Shown: piece after piece, positions 40,561 through 48,718 of the stretch
Layout of the letters: each line of letters starts with the position of its first letter
Numbering within the stretch: the first letter of the stretch is position 1
Source: a bacterium BMS3Abin01
GTDB lineage: Bacteria; Actinomycetota; Thermoleophilia; BMS3ABIN01
NCBI GenBank assembly: GCA_002897715.1
Contig: BDUA01000036.1
Span: 1-54,286 of the forward strand
Direction: 5' to 3'
DNA length: 54,286 bases
Notes under the pieces: generated by a model
What the model saw: only the letters and a program-made list of their open reading frames with translations
Told to the model about the DNA's origin: nothing
The model's database searches: none
Program-made: the position numbers and the translations under genes

Positions 40561-41493
40561 CTACCACCACAGCATGTGGTCCAGGCTGTCCTTGAGCTCG
40601 TCCATGTCGCGGGTCCACAGGCCGCTGCTCAGGTATTTCCAGCCGCTGTCGGCGAACAGGGCTACGATATTACCAGAATCCATACGCTCCGAAAGACGGG
40701 CGGCGCAACGGGCCACGGCCCCCGAGGATACACCGACGAACAGTCCCTCACGCTCGCATAGCGACCGGGTGGACAGGACCGCGTCCTTGCTCCGGACGAA
40801 TATCTTGCCGTCCAGCATGTCCAGGTCGATGATGGGTGGTATGAAGCCGTCCGACAGGTTGCGCAGGCCGTCGACGATCTCTTCCGGGTGGGGTTCGATG
40901 GCCACCACCCGCGTGCCGGGGTACTTTTCCTTCAGGCGACGCCCCACGCCCATGAGTGTGCCTCCCGTTCCCAGGCCGGCGACAAACACGTCCACCCGTC
41001 CCAGCTCCTTCAGTATCTCTACGGCGGTGGTCTGGTAATGGGCTTCAGGATTGGCGCTGTTCCCATACTGGTCAAGCATCAGGTAGCTGTCGTCTTCCCT
41101 GCCCAGCTTCCGGGCTACTTCCACGGCACCGTTGGTTCCCATGGTCCCGTCGGAGAACAGTACCTCCGCACCGTACAGCTGCAGCAGCTGTACCCTTTCA
41201 GGACTGACGTTCTCCGGCATCACCACCTTTACAGCGTAGCCCCTGAGCCGGCCCATCATCGCCAGGGCTATACCGGTATTGCCGCTGGTTGCTTCCAGCA
41301 GCGTCCTGCCGGGTATAAGCTCCCCGCTCTCCTCCGCCCTGGCAAGCATGTGACGCACGATACGGTCCTTGACGCTGCCCGTGGGATTGTATCCTTCGAG
41401 TTTGGCGAACACCCGCACGGCGGGGTTGCGGCTGAGATGGTTCAGTTCCACCAGGGGGGTGTTGCCGACGCTGTCAATCAGGTTATGGTACAT
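40561..41493 (-). CDS. cysM: CysM-type cysteine synthase (O-phosphoserine/CysO-dependent type)
   Basis: About 310 residues from the ATG at 41493; a TTG at 41499 is also in frame. PLP fold: [49 protein letters not shown]. It resembles mycobacterial CysM rather than CysK: LRNLSDGFIP keeps the arginine that binds O-phosphoserine, GWKYLSSGLW is shared, and the chain ends in LWW, matching the C-terminal tail that closes the CysM active site. It follows the cysO gene on the same strand. Together they make cysteine from O-phosphoserine and a protein thiocarboxylate. Confidence 0.87.
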   Translation of the reverse strand: MYHNLIDSVGNTPLVELNHLSRNPAVRVFAKLEGYNPTGSVKDRIVRHMLARAEESGELIPGRTLLEATSGNTGIALAMMGRLRGYAVKVVMPENVSPERVQLLQLYGAEVLFSDGTMGTNGAVEVARKLGREDDSYLMLDQYGNSANPEAHYQTTAVEILKELGRVDVFVAGLGTGGTLMGVGRRLKEKYPGTRVVAIEPHPEEIVDGLRNLSDGFIPPIIDLDMLDGKIFVRSKDAVLSTRSLCEREGLFVGVSSGAVARCAARLSERMDSGNIVALFADSGWKYLSSGLWTRDMDELKDSLDHMLWW

Positions 41494-41504
41494 CTGCAAG
41501 GGGG

Positions 41505-41786
41505 TCAGGGACGGCCACCGGCCACGGCGGGGAGGATGGAGATGGTATCCCCGGCCGAGATGGGCGTATCCAGCTGTTTCAGGAAGCGGATATCCTCGTC
41601 ATTGAGGTAGATGTTGACATACCGGTGTATGCTTCCGTCGTCGGTGATCAGTTCAGCGCGTATGCCGCCGTATTCCTGTTCCAGGTTCTCAATAACCTCG
41701 CCCACCGTGGCTCCCGGTACGGTCACTACCCGGGCATCTCCGGTAAGGCGTCGCAGCATGGCCGGTATGCGTACTTCAACCTTCAT
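41505..41786 (-). CDS. CysO-like sulfur carrier with a two-residue tail after Gly-Gly
   Basis: A 93-residue ubiquitin-like MoaD/ThiS-fold protein closely resembling mycobacterial CysO: HRYVNIYLNDEDIRFL and the end ISILPAVAGG. In CysO the second glycine is the C-terminus and becomes the thiocarboxylate. Here Arg-Pro follows before the TGA, so trimming is needed before activation. AAAGG lies ahead of the ATG. The MoeB and JAMM enzymes it would need are encoded at 20-21.4 kb. cysM lies directly downstream. Confidence 0.92.
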   Translation of the reverse strand: MKVEVRIPAMLRRLTGDARVVTVPGATVGEVIENLEQEYGGIRAELITDDGSIHRYVNIYLNDEDIRFLKQLDTPISAGDTISILPAVAGGRP

Positions 41787-41869
41787 TCTTGACCTTTCCC
41801 CGGTTTTTTATGGTCCGATGCAGCGCCCTGCTCCCGCAGCCCCACAGCGCTGTTATCGGGGTCTGGGTG

Positions 41870-42367
41870 TTATTCATGCTCCAGTGCCCGGAATCCTGCC
41901 GCCAGCAGGTCGTAGGTGTCCGACAGCGCCTGGGGCATGACGTTGATGTCAGCGATGACCGCCGTGAAGTTGTTATCCCCCTGCCAGCGAGGTACCACGT
42001 GCATGTGCAGGTGTTCCCTGATGCTGGCTCCGCCGATCTCGCCCAGATTGATGCCGGCATTGAAACCCTGTGGTGACATCTTCTGCTTGAGCACCCTGAC
42101 GCACTTGCCGGTCAGGTCCATTATCTCCAGGGAGACGCTTTCATCCAGCTCCTCCAGCTCCGAGATATGTTCACAGGGTGCCACCATCAGGTGACCGGGA
42201 TTGTAAGGGTAAAGATTCATGATGACGAAGGCGCCGGTGCCCCGGTGGATTATCAGGTTCTGCTTGTCGCGGTCTTCCGCCAGTTTCTCGCAGAAGATGC
42301 AGCCGTCTTTATCCTTGTCGCTGAGTATGTATTCGATGCGCCAGGGCGCCCATAGTGGTCTCTGCAT
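41870..42367 (-). CDS. HIT-family nucleotide hydrolase/phosphorylase
   Basis: A 165-residue HIT protein: [23 protein letters not shown] (zinc cysteines), [41 protein letters not shown] with the HxHxH catalytic triad. This longer form resembles actinobacterial AP4A phosphorylase-type HIT proteins more than short HinT. It acts on dinucleoside polyphosphates or nucleotide adducts in the cytoplasm. cysO starts 83 bases downstream, with nothing evident between. Confidence 0.9.
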   Translation of the reverse strand: MQRPLWAPWRIEYILSDKDKDGCIFCEKLAEDRDKQNLIIHRGTGAFVIMNLYPYNPGHLMVAPCEHISELEELDESVSLEIMDLTGKCVRVLKQKMSPQGFNAGINLGEIGGASIREHLHMHVVPRWQGDNNFTAVIADINVMPQALSDTYDLLAAGFRALEHE

Positions 42368-42424
42368 GGTCCCGCTTTCAGGTTCCGGTTTTTATGGTTC
42401 CGGCCGGTTCCACGGCAGACATAC

Positions 42425-42501
<77 letters not shown>

Positions 42502-42504
42502 GTA

Positions 42505-42598
42505 TGGCGGAGAGGGAGGGATTCGAACCCTCGAGACGAGTTAACCCCGCCTACACGATTTCCAGTCGTGCTCCTTCAGCCAGCTCGGACACCTCTCC
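42505..42598 (-). tRNA. tRNA-Ser (anticodon GGA)
   Basis: Long-variable-arm tRNA on the minus strand: acceptor GGAGAGG/CCTCTCC, anticodon loop CTGGAAA (GGA), class II variable arm, T-loop TTCGAAT, discriminator G and encoded CCA (42507-42505). Lies just upstream of tRNA-Arg(CCG), probably in one transcript. Confidence 0.97.
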
Positions 42599-42664
42599 CG
42601 CTTTCTCCGGCATATCTGATTCGTATGCTGAGAACAGATTATATACGCGGAGCGGTGCAGTATC

Positions 42665-43249
42665 CTAACCGGTGAAGTCGGCCGGGACCGATTTGGCGGC
42701 GATGGACAGCATCAGCATGGACCAGCCGCTGATCAGAAGTTCTATACCCACCAGCAGGCCGATGACCCAATCCGAGTTGCTGGGCCACTGGGACCAGATG
42801 AGAGCGCCCAGGATAAAATTGACTGTGCCGCTGAACAGGATCCAGCCCCAATTGGAGGTTCCGTGGGAGATGACGGCCAGAAGTATCTTGAAGAACCCGG
42901 ATATGAGGAAATACATTGCCAGCAACAGGGTAAGGGCCCTTACCCCCCTGGACGGATCGCCCAGCAGGGCGATGGCGAAGATGCCATAGATCACCGCTCC
43001 CAGGATATGGATGAAAAAACCGTTCCAGCGGTGCGCTGCTATGGCTTGGATCAGCTGCACCACGGCGGCGATGAATATGATAATGCCCAGAAACACGGTC
43101 ATGGTGACGGACACCGCTATGGGTACGCCGATGGCCACGATTCCCAGTATTATCAGGATGATTCCCATCGCTAGGAACCACCCCCAGGCGTCCCGCATCG
43201 CTTCCATGGATGCTGCCTTGCCCGTGAGGTTCGTCGAGTCTACGGCCAT
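42665..43249 (-). CDS. HdeD/DUF308 family membrane protein
   Basis: About 194 residues from the ATG at 43249 (TTGGAGG upstream). Six hydrophobic helices in three pairs, each with the DUF308 pattern ([55 protein letters not shown]). Homologous to E. coli HdeD, a membrane protein linked to acid resistance; the biochemical role is unclear. A tRNA pair follows on the same strand. Confidence 0.88.
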   Translation of the reverse strand: MAVDSTNLTGKAASMEAMRDAWGWFLAMGIILIILGIVAIGVPIAVSVTMTVFLGIIIFIAAVVQLIQAIAAHRWNGFFIHILGAVIYGIFAIALLGDPSRGVRALTLLLAMYFLISGFFKILLAVISHGTSNWGWILFSGTVNFILGALIWSQWPSNSDWVIGLLVGIELLISGWSMLMLSIAAKSVPADFTG

Positions 43250-43414
43250 TTTTGCCTCCAATCTTGATTTGATGTTCCTGAAACATCCTGTCAGGAACCA
43301 TTGCCGGTAATGAACGGTATTCCTGCTTTTTTACTGCCGCTCATGGTATCCATACCCTCAATGGATATACGCGAACCCCGCAGTCGATGCTGGAGCGGGA
43401 CTGACCAGAATGGA

Positions 43415-43445
43415 GCGGGCGGCCTCCCCGGGGGAGGCCGCCCGC
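43415..43445 (-). terminator. GC-rich perfect hairpin downstream of the NosD-like gene
   Basis: Fifteen-base arms (43415-43429 and 43431-43445), entirely GC apart from two A/T pairs, 23 bases after the stop of the beta-helix gene. No clear T run follows, so it may act as a rho-independent-like pause or a 3' RNA stabiliser. The rest of 43250-43468 has no convincing gene. Confidence 0.5.
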
Positions 43446-43468
43446 ATGCAGTTCGTGGCCGTTTGATT

Positions 43469-44929
43469 TCAGATGACGGGCGGCGGTCCCGGGTAATAGT
43501 AGCTATTGCCGCAGGCGTCGTCCGCCGCCGCGTAGACGGTGCTGGCGAAGGTGGTCACTCCCGGCGGGATCTGGTATTTAAGCGTCACCGGCAGGGAGCC
43601 GCCGGCGCCGGCGTTGATAGTATCACCGATATCCAGAGGCAAGGCTGTCACCAGCGTGATGCCGTTGCTGTTGACCGAACCGACTATCCGCCCGGAATAG
43701 ACATCGAACAGGCTGTCCACCGTATAATCCACCGTCAGTATGCCGGCATTGTATTCTGCAATGTTGGCCCAGTACACACTCTGCCAGCCCAGGTTGAGGG
43801 TCGGTTTGCTGCACCAGCCGTCCGCTGTGGTATATGGCAGTCCGTCCTGCCCGCTGCTGAAGAGCAGGGGGTTATCCACGAAGCCGTCGCCGTCGGTATC
43901 GGGAGAGGTCCAGATATCCCAGTAGTTGCCGCCCGCCGGCGCCGCCAGGTTGAATATGTTGCCGGCGCTGGTCCCCTCGATGCTCACCGGGATGGCGTTG
44001 GACAGGAAATTGTTGTTGTAAACATAGTTGCCGTCGGAGTACAGCACCCGAACCGCTTCCAGAACGGTGTTGGAAATGGTGTTTCCGGTGACGATGTTGC
44101 CGGTGCCCTCGTAGAACCAGACGCCGTACTTGTTGTTGGTGATCACGTTCCCCGCCACGGTGTTACCACTGGTCACCTGCCCGAACCGTCCCAGGGTGAT
44201 ACCGGCGCCGCTGTTGGAGGCGGTGTTGTTCCGGATATCGTTATTGGTGCCGACGACGCCGATGCCGAACATTTTCTTGGAGGAGACATCATTGCCGCTG
44301 ATGAGGTTGCCGCTGGAGGCCCAGATGGAGATGCCGCTGCCGTAACTCGCCTCCTGGCGGACATAATTGTTGGTCACCAGGTTGTCGTTGGAATTAATAT
44401 TGAAGCTGATGGCCTGATTGCCGCTGGCCAGCACCGTGTTGCCGCTTACCGTGTTGCCGCTGGAATTGTACAGCAGGATACCGAAATAATCCTCGATGAC
44501 ATGGTTGTTTATCACAGTGGCGCCAGTGGCGTTGGATATGGCTATGCCCTTGATACGGAACCCGGTAACCGTGACGTTCTTTATGGTCACGTTGTTGTAT
44601 CCGAAGGCGTATACGCCGTTGCCGTTGGAAGTGCCGGTAAGCGTATGACCGTTGCCGTCCAGGGTGATCCCGTCGCCGGCGATCTCCAGACCGTTGTCAG
44701 CGAACAGCAGATCGGTGGTTAGGGTACAGGTCCTGGAGGGCCAGTCCCAGGTGCCGATGCTGGTGCAATCGCCACCGGTTGCGTCGTCGTAGATATGCAC
44801 ATTGGCGTCATAAACATTGACGGCGGCATTGCCTTCAGGTACGAAAATGAACTGAGAGAAGATTACAGCTGCGGCGATGATTAGGATTAATGGAACGATT
44901 AGCAGGAGTTTTGCCCAAAAAGTCTTCAT
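43469..44929 (-). CDS. secreted right-handed beta-helix (NosD-like) protein
   Basis: A 486-residue extracellular protein. The ATG at 44929 has GGGGAGG. An uncleaved or cleavable hydrophobic N-terminus (residues 7-28) is followed by a parallel beta-helix of repeated N-T-V/I-x-G-N rungs (GNTVSGNTVLASGN, GNLISGNDVSS, GNTVAGNVITNN), then the NosD-type end GNYWDIWTSPDTDGDGFVDNP (a DxDxDG calcium-like loop), and a C-terminal beta domain with two cysteines. NosD proteins belong to copper-cofactor systems, but stand-alone secreted members are probably surface carbohydrate-binding or adhesive proteins. No nos genes are present. Confidence 0.82.
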   Translation of the reverse strand: MKTFWAKLLLIVPLILIIAAAVIFSQFIFVPEGNAAVNVYDANVHIYDDATGGDCTSIGTWDWPSRTCTLTTDLLFADNGLEIAGDGITLDGNGHTLTGTSNGNGVYAFGYNNVTIKNVTVTGFRIKGIAISNATGATVINNHVIEDYFGILLYNSSGNTVSGNTVLASGNQAISFNINSNDNLVTNNYVRQEASYGSGISIWASSGNLISGNDVSSKKMFGIGVVGTNNDIRNNTASNSGAGITLGRFGQVTSGNTVAGNVITNNKYGVWFYEGTGNIVTGNTISNTVLEAVRVLYSDGNYVYNNNFLSNAIPVSIEGTSAGNIFNLAAPAGGNYWDIWTSPDTDGDGFVDNPLLFSSGQDGLPYTTADGWCSKPTLNLGWQSVYWANIAEYNAGILTVDYTVDSLFDVYSGRIVGSVNSNGITLVTALPLDIGDTINAGAGGSLPVTLKYQIPPGVTTFASTVYAAADDACGNSYYYPGPPPVI

Positions 44930-44971
44930 GAAGTTCCTCCCCGATACCGTTTGGTAATATACCCCCGATCC

Positions 44972-44995
44972 ATATATTAGCCACTAGTAATATAT
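44972..44995. repeat. AT-rich inverted repeat upstream of the NosD-like gene
   Basis: ATATATTA (44972-44979) and TAATATAT (44988-44995) flank an 8-base centre. A direct copy of part of it (ATATATTA then GCCA) recurs at 44990-45004. It lies 43 bases before the beta-helix gene, in a 100-base AT island (44957-45056) that stands out from the GC-rich surroundings. Likely promoter/operator region. Confidence 0.4.
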
Positions 44996-45108
44996 TAATA
45001 GCCATATATAGTTTATCATTCTATATTCACGATTAATACAAGTCAATAAGTATTGTTAATCTCTGCCCCGGTGCCGGGACAGTCCGTACGGGGAAAAGGA
45101 TACGGGCT

Positions 45109-45204
45109 TGGCGGAGGGGGTGGGATTCGAACCCACGGTACCCCTGTAAAGAGGCACAACGGTTTTCGAGACCGCCGCAATCAACCGGACTCTGCCACCC
45201 CTCC
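45109..45204 (-). tRNA. tRNA-Ser (anticodon CGA)
   Basis: Long-variable-arm tRNA on the minus strand: acceptor GGAGGGG/CCCCTCC, anticodon loop CTCGAAA (CGA), T-loop TTCGAAT, discriminator G and encoded CCA (45111-45109). It lies 40 bases after tadA on the same strand. Confidence 0.97.
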
Positions 45205-45243
45205 GCTGAGAAGATGTAGCCGTGCTGGGATTAGTTTACAGTA

Positions 45244-45729
45244 TCAGGAGCGGGGCTCTCCACCCGGGCGGGATCGGCGGGTGGCAAAGAACTCCCTGAG
45301 CAGGGCGGCTGATTCTTCGGCCAGGACGCCGCACTCCACCTCTACCTGGTGATTGAGCCTGACGTCGCCGGTGATGTTATACAGCGAGCCGGAGGCGCCG
45401 GCCTTTTCATCCCGGGCCCCGTACATCAGGCGCTCGATGCGGGCCTGGTAGATGGCGCCGGCGCACATGGGACACGGCTCTATGGTCACATACAGGGCAC
45501 AGCCGGTCAGCCGCCAGCCTCCCAGGGCCTGAGCCGCCTCCCGGATGGCGACGATCTCGGCGTGAGCGGTGGGGTCCTTGCGTAGCTCCCGCTCGTTACC
45601 GGCGGCGGCCAGAAGCTCCCCCTCACGCTCGATTACCGCCCCTACGGGGACCTCCCCCCTTCCCGCCGACTGCCGTGCCATCTCCAGGGCCATTTTCATG
45701 AATCTCATGGGATTATCGGCATCGGGCAT
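45244..45729 (-). CDS. tadA: tRNA-specific adenosine deaminase
   Basis: About 161 residues from the ATG at 45729 (GGGGG upstream; the longer in-frame head reads through the tRNA gene). Zinc deaminase motifs: PTAHAEIVAIREAA (HAE, with the catalytic Glu) and VTIEPCPMCAGAIYQARI (PCxxC). It converts A34 to inosine in tRNA-Arg(ACG). Its own substrate tRNA is encoded 36 bases upstream on the same strand, and tRNA-Ser(CGA) lies 40 bases downstream. Confidence 0.95.
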   Translation of the reverse strand: MPDADNPMRFMKMALEMARQSAGRGEVPVGAVIEREGELLAAAGNERELRKDPTAHAEIVAIREAAQALGGWRLTGCALYVTIEPCPMCAGAIYQARIERLMYGARDEKAGASGSLYNITGDVRLNHQVEVECGVLAEESAALLREFFATRRSRPGGEPRS

Positions 45730-45761
45730 GGCATCCCCCGGTAAGGCTTGATACTGAAAAA

Positions 45762-45838
45762 TGGCGCGCCCGACAGGATTCGAACCTGTGACCTTTTGAT
45801 TCGTAGTCAAACGCTCTATCCGGCTGAGCTACGGGCGC
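45762..45838 (-). tRNA. tRNA-Arg (anticodon ACG)
   Basis: Complete cloverleaf on the minus strand: acceptor GCGCCCG/CGGGCGC, anticodon loop CTACGAA giving ACG, T-loop TTCGAAT, discriminator G and encoded CCA (45764-45762). This is the tRNA whose wobble A is edited by TadA, encoded just downstream. It begins 10 bases after the FKBP gene stop. Confidence 0.97.
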
Positions 45839-45847
45839 CCTTGGTGA

Positions 45848-46279
45848 TTATTCCTCTATCTCCACCAGCTCTATCTCGAAGGTAAGGTCCTCGCCGGCCA
45901 GGGGGTGGTTGGCGTCGACCTTCAGTTCTTTCTCTCTTACCTCGATAACCTTGGCCATCATGGGGCGGCCGTCATCGGCCTGCGACTGGAGCACATCTCC
46001 CTCTGACGGCTGGTATTCCGGTGGCAGCTGGTCCCGGTTGAGTGTCATGATGAGGTCCTGCTGATGGGGGCCGTATGCCTTGTCGGCAGGTATCTTCACG
46101 GTAGCGCTGTCGCCGGTCTGCATACCCGATACCGCATCCTCAAACCCCGGTATCAGCTGCCTGGAGCCGACGGTGAACCGCATCGGCTCACGGTCTTGGG
46201 AACTGTCGAATACGGTTCCGTCGTTCAGCTTACCTGTATAGTTGACCTTGACCGAGTCACCATTTTTTGCCGCTGGCAT
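45848..46279 (-). CDS. FKBP-type peptidyl-prolyl isomerase, SlyD-like
   Basis: About 143 residues from the ATG at 46279 (AAAGGAG upstream). FKBP domain: VKVNYTGKLNDGTVFDSS, GSRQLIPGFEDAVSGMQTGD, KAYGPHQQDL, with an inserted flap of the SlyD type (about residues 70-120) and closing NHPLAGEDLTFEIELVEIE. It isomerises prolyl bonds and chaperones folding. The metal-binding histidine-rich tail of E. coli SlyD is missing. It is followed by tRNA-Arg(ACG) and tadA. Confidence 0.93.
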   Translation of the reverse strand: MPAAKNGDSVKVNYTGKLNDGTVFDSSQDREPMRFTVGSRQLIPGFEDAVSGMQTGDSATVKIPADKAYGPHQQDLIMTLNRDQLPPEYQPSEGDVLQSQADDGRPMMAKVIEVREKELKVDANHPLAGEDLTFEIELVEIEE

Positions 46280-46404
46280 GGTTGTCTCCTTTACAATGCC
46301 TGAGACTGGAATTATTTCAAGCTTATTGGAGTATATCGAATAAGTGACCTTGACCAAAAACCGGGCTGCCCGTTGTCCCCGCTCCCGCCGACCGGGGAGC
46401 AGGT

Positions 46405-47919
46405 TCAGGGGTTGGTCTCCCTGCCGGCTGAAGGGCCGTGACAGTCGCTGCAGTATTTATCTCTGTAGGAATCGCCTATATCAACAGGATGTGGATACGG
46501 ATCGTTGGTCAGCGTAACTTGACCCGGCGCCGCTTCCACCCGTTCCTCCAAAAGAAGGTGGCAAACAGAACAGTCCTTCGACAGTACCTTCCCGTCGCTG
46601 CTCACATGGTTGTCGTCATGGCAGCGGAAGCAACCCATCGTGTACATGTGACCGGAGTTATCGGGAAAATCCTTCCAGGAGGCCCTCATGGCAGGATTAT
46701 AGTTTTGTCTGTAGGCATCCTGAATCGCCTCGATTGAATTCTCGATCTTCTCTTTTTTGGAAGCGTACACCTCGGGGTGGCTCTTCCGGTAATATTCTGT
46801 GATAGTGGTATCGATCGCCTTAACTCCATCATCCTGCGTGGCATAGGTCCCGTCCAGGGTCTTGGAAGCCACGCTTTTCAATCCCGGCAGAGACGGGTCA
46901 ACCGAACCGGTGTTGATGAGTCCGTTGATGATTTTGTCGGCCGGGCTGAAATCATGTCCCGTGCGGTTATGGCAGTCGTTGCAATCCATCTCGAACGTCC
47001 GGGCGCCGGCGGGAACCTGCTCGCGGGACTTGCTGCCCTTGGCAAAATATATCGTCTGCTGTCCATCCAGGCCCACGGCCCGTATCCAGGGAATATCTTC
47101 ACGCCTGGGGTCCGCGGTGGCGTAATCGATCTCACTGGCAACCGAGGAGTGCCAGTGCATCCTTGAAAGATTATCGGTTTCAACGCTGCCACCCGCCACC
47201 TTGAATAAGATATCTATCTTCCAGGGGGTATTGCCGGCGTCAGACAGGTAGAAGGTCCGTTCTTCCTGGATCGCGGTGAGCTGGGTCTCTGGGGCATGAC
47301 AGGACCCGCAAATCTGCTTAGAGGGCCTGAGGTCGGTGAGCGGCACGGGGATGGGCCGCGAATAGCTGTCCAACAGGAGCTCGCTCAACTGGTTGACCCC
47401 CCTGAACTTGGAAATCAAAAAGTAATTGGTGCCTGAGCCCACATGGCAGGCTGAACATTCTACTTGCGCATGATAGGAACCGGCATGGGCGGTATATTCC
47501 GGTCCCATGACCGAATGGCAGGCCTGGCCGCAAAAGTAATCCGATTCCACAAATTCATATCCCTGGTACATGGCGAAAGCATAGATCAGGGTGAGAATGA
47601 TAAAAGATATGGAGACAAGTATCACCCAGGTGCGCTGTCTGGAATCATTGAAATCAATAACCAGCAGGCGAGACCCTTCGGCAACGCCGGCCTGCCGCCT
47701 TCGCCGCTGTCTGACAATGCCGATGATGATCAAGGTAACGCCGGCAAGGACGAAAACAGGCAGTATAAGCAGTATTATCAGGTCCGCGTAGGGGCTGGGA
47801 CGCGCGGACGCCAGATTGATGACAAGGAGCAGGACCATGAGGCCAAGGTTGAACCCAGCTATCACCGAACCGATCAGGGTCAGGGGGTTATAGACCACCG
47901 TGGGCAGGACCCGCCTCAA
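46405..47919 (-). CDS. membrane-bound multihaem cytochrome c
   Basis: A 504-residue protein with three N-terminal hydrophobic helices (about 10-38, 45-68 and 95-117), then a long external domain with seven haem-attachment sites. The first is CGQACH, a CxxxCH variant; then CSACH, CGSCH, CNDCH, CFRCH, CSVCH and CSDCH. The layout resembles NapC/NirT-type quinol oxidising cytochromes fused to a multihaem domain. Probable role: passing electrons between the quinone pool and an extracytoplasmic partner. TTG start at 47919, with AAAGGAGG upstream. Confidence 0.88.
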   Translation of the reverse strand: MRRVLPTVVYNPLTLIGSVIAGFNLGLMVLLLVINLASARPSPYADLIILLILPVFVLAGVTLIIIGIVRQRRRRQAGVAEGSRLLVIDFNDSRQRTWVILVSISFIILTLIYAFAMYQGYEFVESDYFCGQACHSVMGPEYTAHAGSYHAQVECSACHVGSGTNYFLISKFRGVNQLSELLLDSYSRPIPVPLTDLRPSKQICGSCHAPETQLTAIQEERTFYLSDAGNTPWKIDILFKVAGGSVETDNLSRMHWHSSVASEIDYATADPRREDIPWIRAVGLDGQQTIYFAKGSKSREQVPAGARTFEMDCNDCHNRTGHDFSPADKIINGLINTGSVDPSLPGLKSVASKTLDGTYATQDDGVKAIDTTITEYYRKSHPEVYASKKEKIENSIEAIQDAYRQNYNPAMRASWKDFPDNSGHMYTMGCFRCHDDNHVSSDGKVLSKDCSVCHLLLEERVEAAPGQVTLTNDPYPHPVDIGDSYRDKYCSDCHGPSAGRETNP

Positions 47920-47994
47920 TACGTCCTCCTTTGCAGGACACAGAACACCGTTCGGCCTTCTCGCGCTCCGGATTGTTTCGCCCGGCCTGTCTTA

Positions 47995-48089
47995 TGGCGG
48001 AGAGGGAGGGATTCGAACCCTCGAAGGAGGTTTAGACCCCCTTAATCGCTTAGCAGGCGATCGCCTTCAGCCGGCTCGGCCACCTCTCC
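47995..48089 (-). tRNA. tRNA-Ser (anticodon GCT)
   Basis: Long-variable-arm tRNA on the minus strand: acceptor GGAGAGG/CCTCTCC, anticodon loop CTGCTAA (GCT), T-loop TTCGAAT, discriminator G and encoded CCA (47997-47995). Confidence 0.97.
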
Positions 48090-48231
48090 GCGCTGGGCTT
48101 GATTTTATTGATTTTGGCTGCCCAATGCCACCGCTGCCTCCGGAGGTGCTGAAATCCGGATAAACAGAGTGTTTTTCGGTAAACTATGGACAGATTGTTC
48201 CGACTGTGAATAAAACGACGACGGGGATGCC

Positions 48232-48702
48232 ATGCGCCTTTCCAAAGCGGTTCTGATAGCCATCATCTTGCTTGCGCTGCTGGGAAGCATCGACGCCGGC
48301 TATGCCGTTTACCAGCACTACTCCGTTGACAGCGATGCCCCCTGCAACGTCAACGAACTGGTAAATTGCACCGCGGTGAATCAGAGCGTGTATTCGGAGA
48401 TGTGGGGCATGCCGGTGGCCGGAGTCGGCCTGGCCGGATATATCTTCTTCGCCGCCATCTGCGGACTGATGCTGACCGGCAGGTACCTGGGGGGCTGGAC
48501 GGTCTGGCTGCTGCTGGCGGCGGCACTGTTCGCTTTCGTGTTCTCCGCCTATCTTACCTATATCGAGATATTCGTACTGGGGGCCGTCTGCCCCATGTGC
48601 GTCATATCCATGGCGGTGGTCACCGCCATCTTCATCATCGCCCTTGCCGGAGCTTTCAACGCCCGGAGGAGAGGGCTTCGGCCTTCCGCCTTGCCGGAAT
48701 GA
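48232..48702 (+). CDS. vitamin K epoxide reductase (VKOR) family protein
   Basis: A 156-residue four-helix membrane protein. The first loop holds the cysteine pair PCNVNELVNC, followed by the conserved Ser/Asn region, and the last helices carry CPMC, the quinone-reducing active-site pair. Bacterial VKOR reoxidises periplasmic disulfide-forming proteins using quinone. No DsbA-like domain is fused. It could be the redox partner of the selenocysteine lipoprotein at 39.6 kb (inference). Confidence 0.93.
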   Translation: MRLSKAVLIAIILLALLGSIDAGYAVYQHYSVDSDAPCNVNELVNCTAVNQSVYSEMWGMPVAGVGLAGYIFFAAICGLMLTGRYLGGWTVWLLLAAALFAFVFSAYLTYIEIFVLGAVCPMCVISMAVVTAIFIIALAGAFNARRRGLRPSALPE

Positions 48703-48718
48703 GACTTAAGGACCGGGC

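Noticed and set aside
43301-44722. Open frame of about 470 codons on the plus strand
   Set aside because: It is antisense to the beta-helix gene, whose repeated rungs, signal peptide and ribosome site identify the real coding strand.
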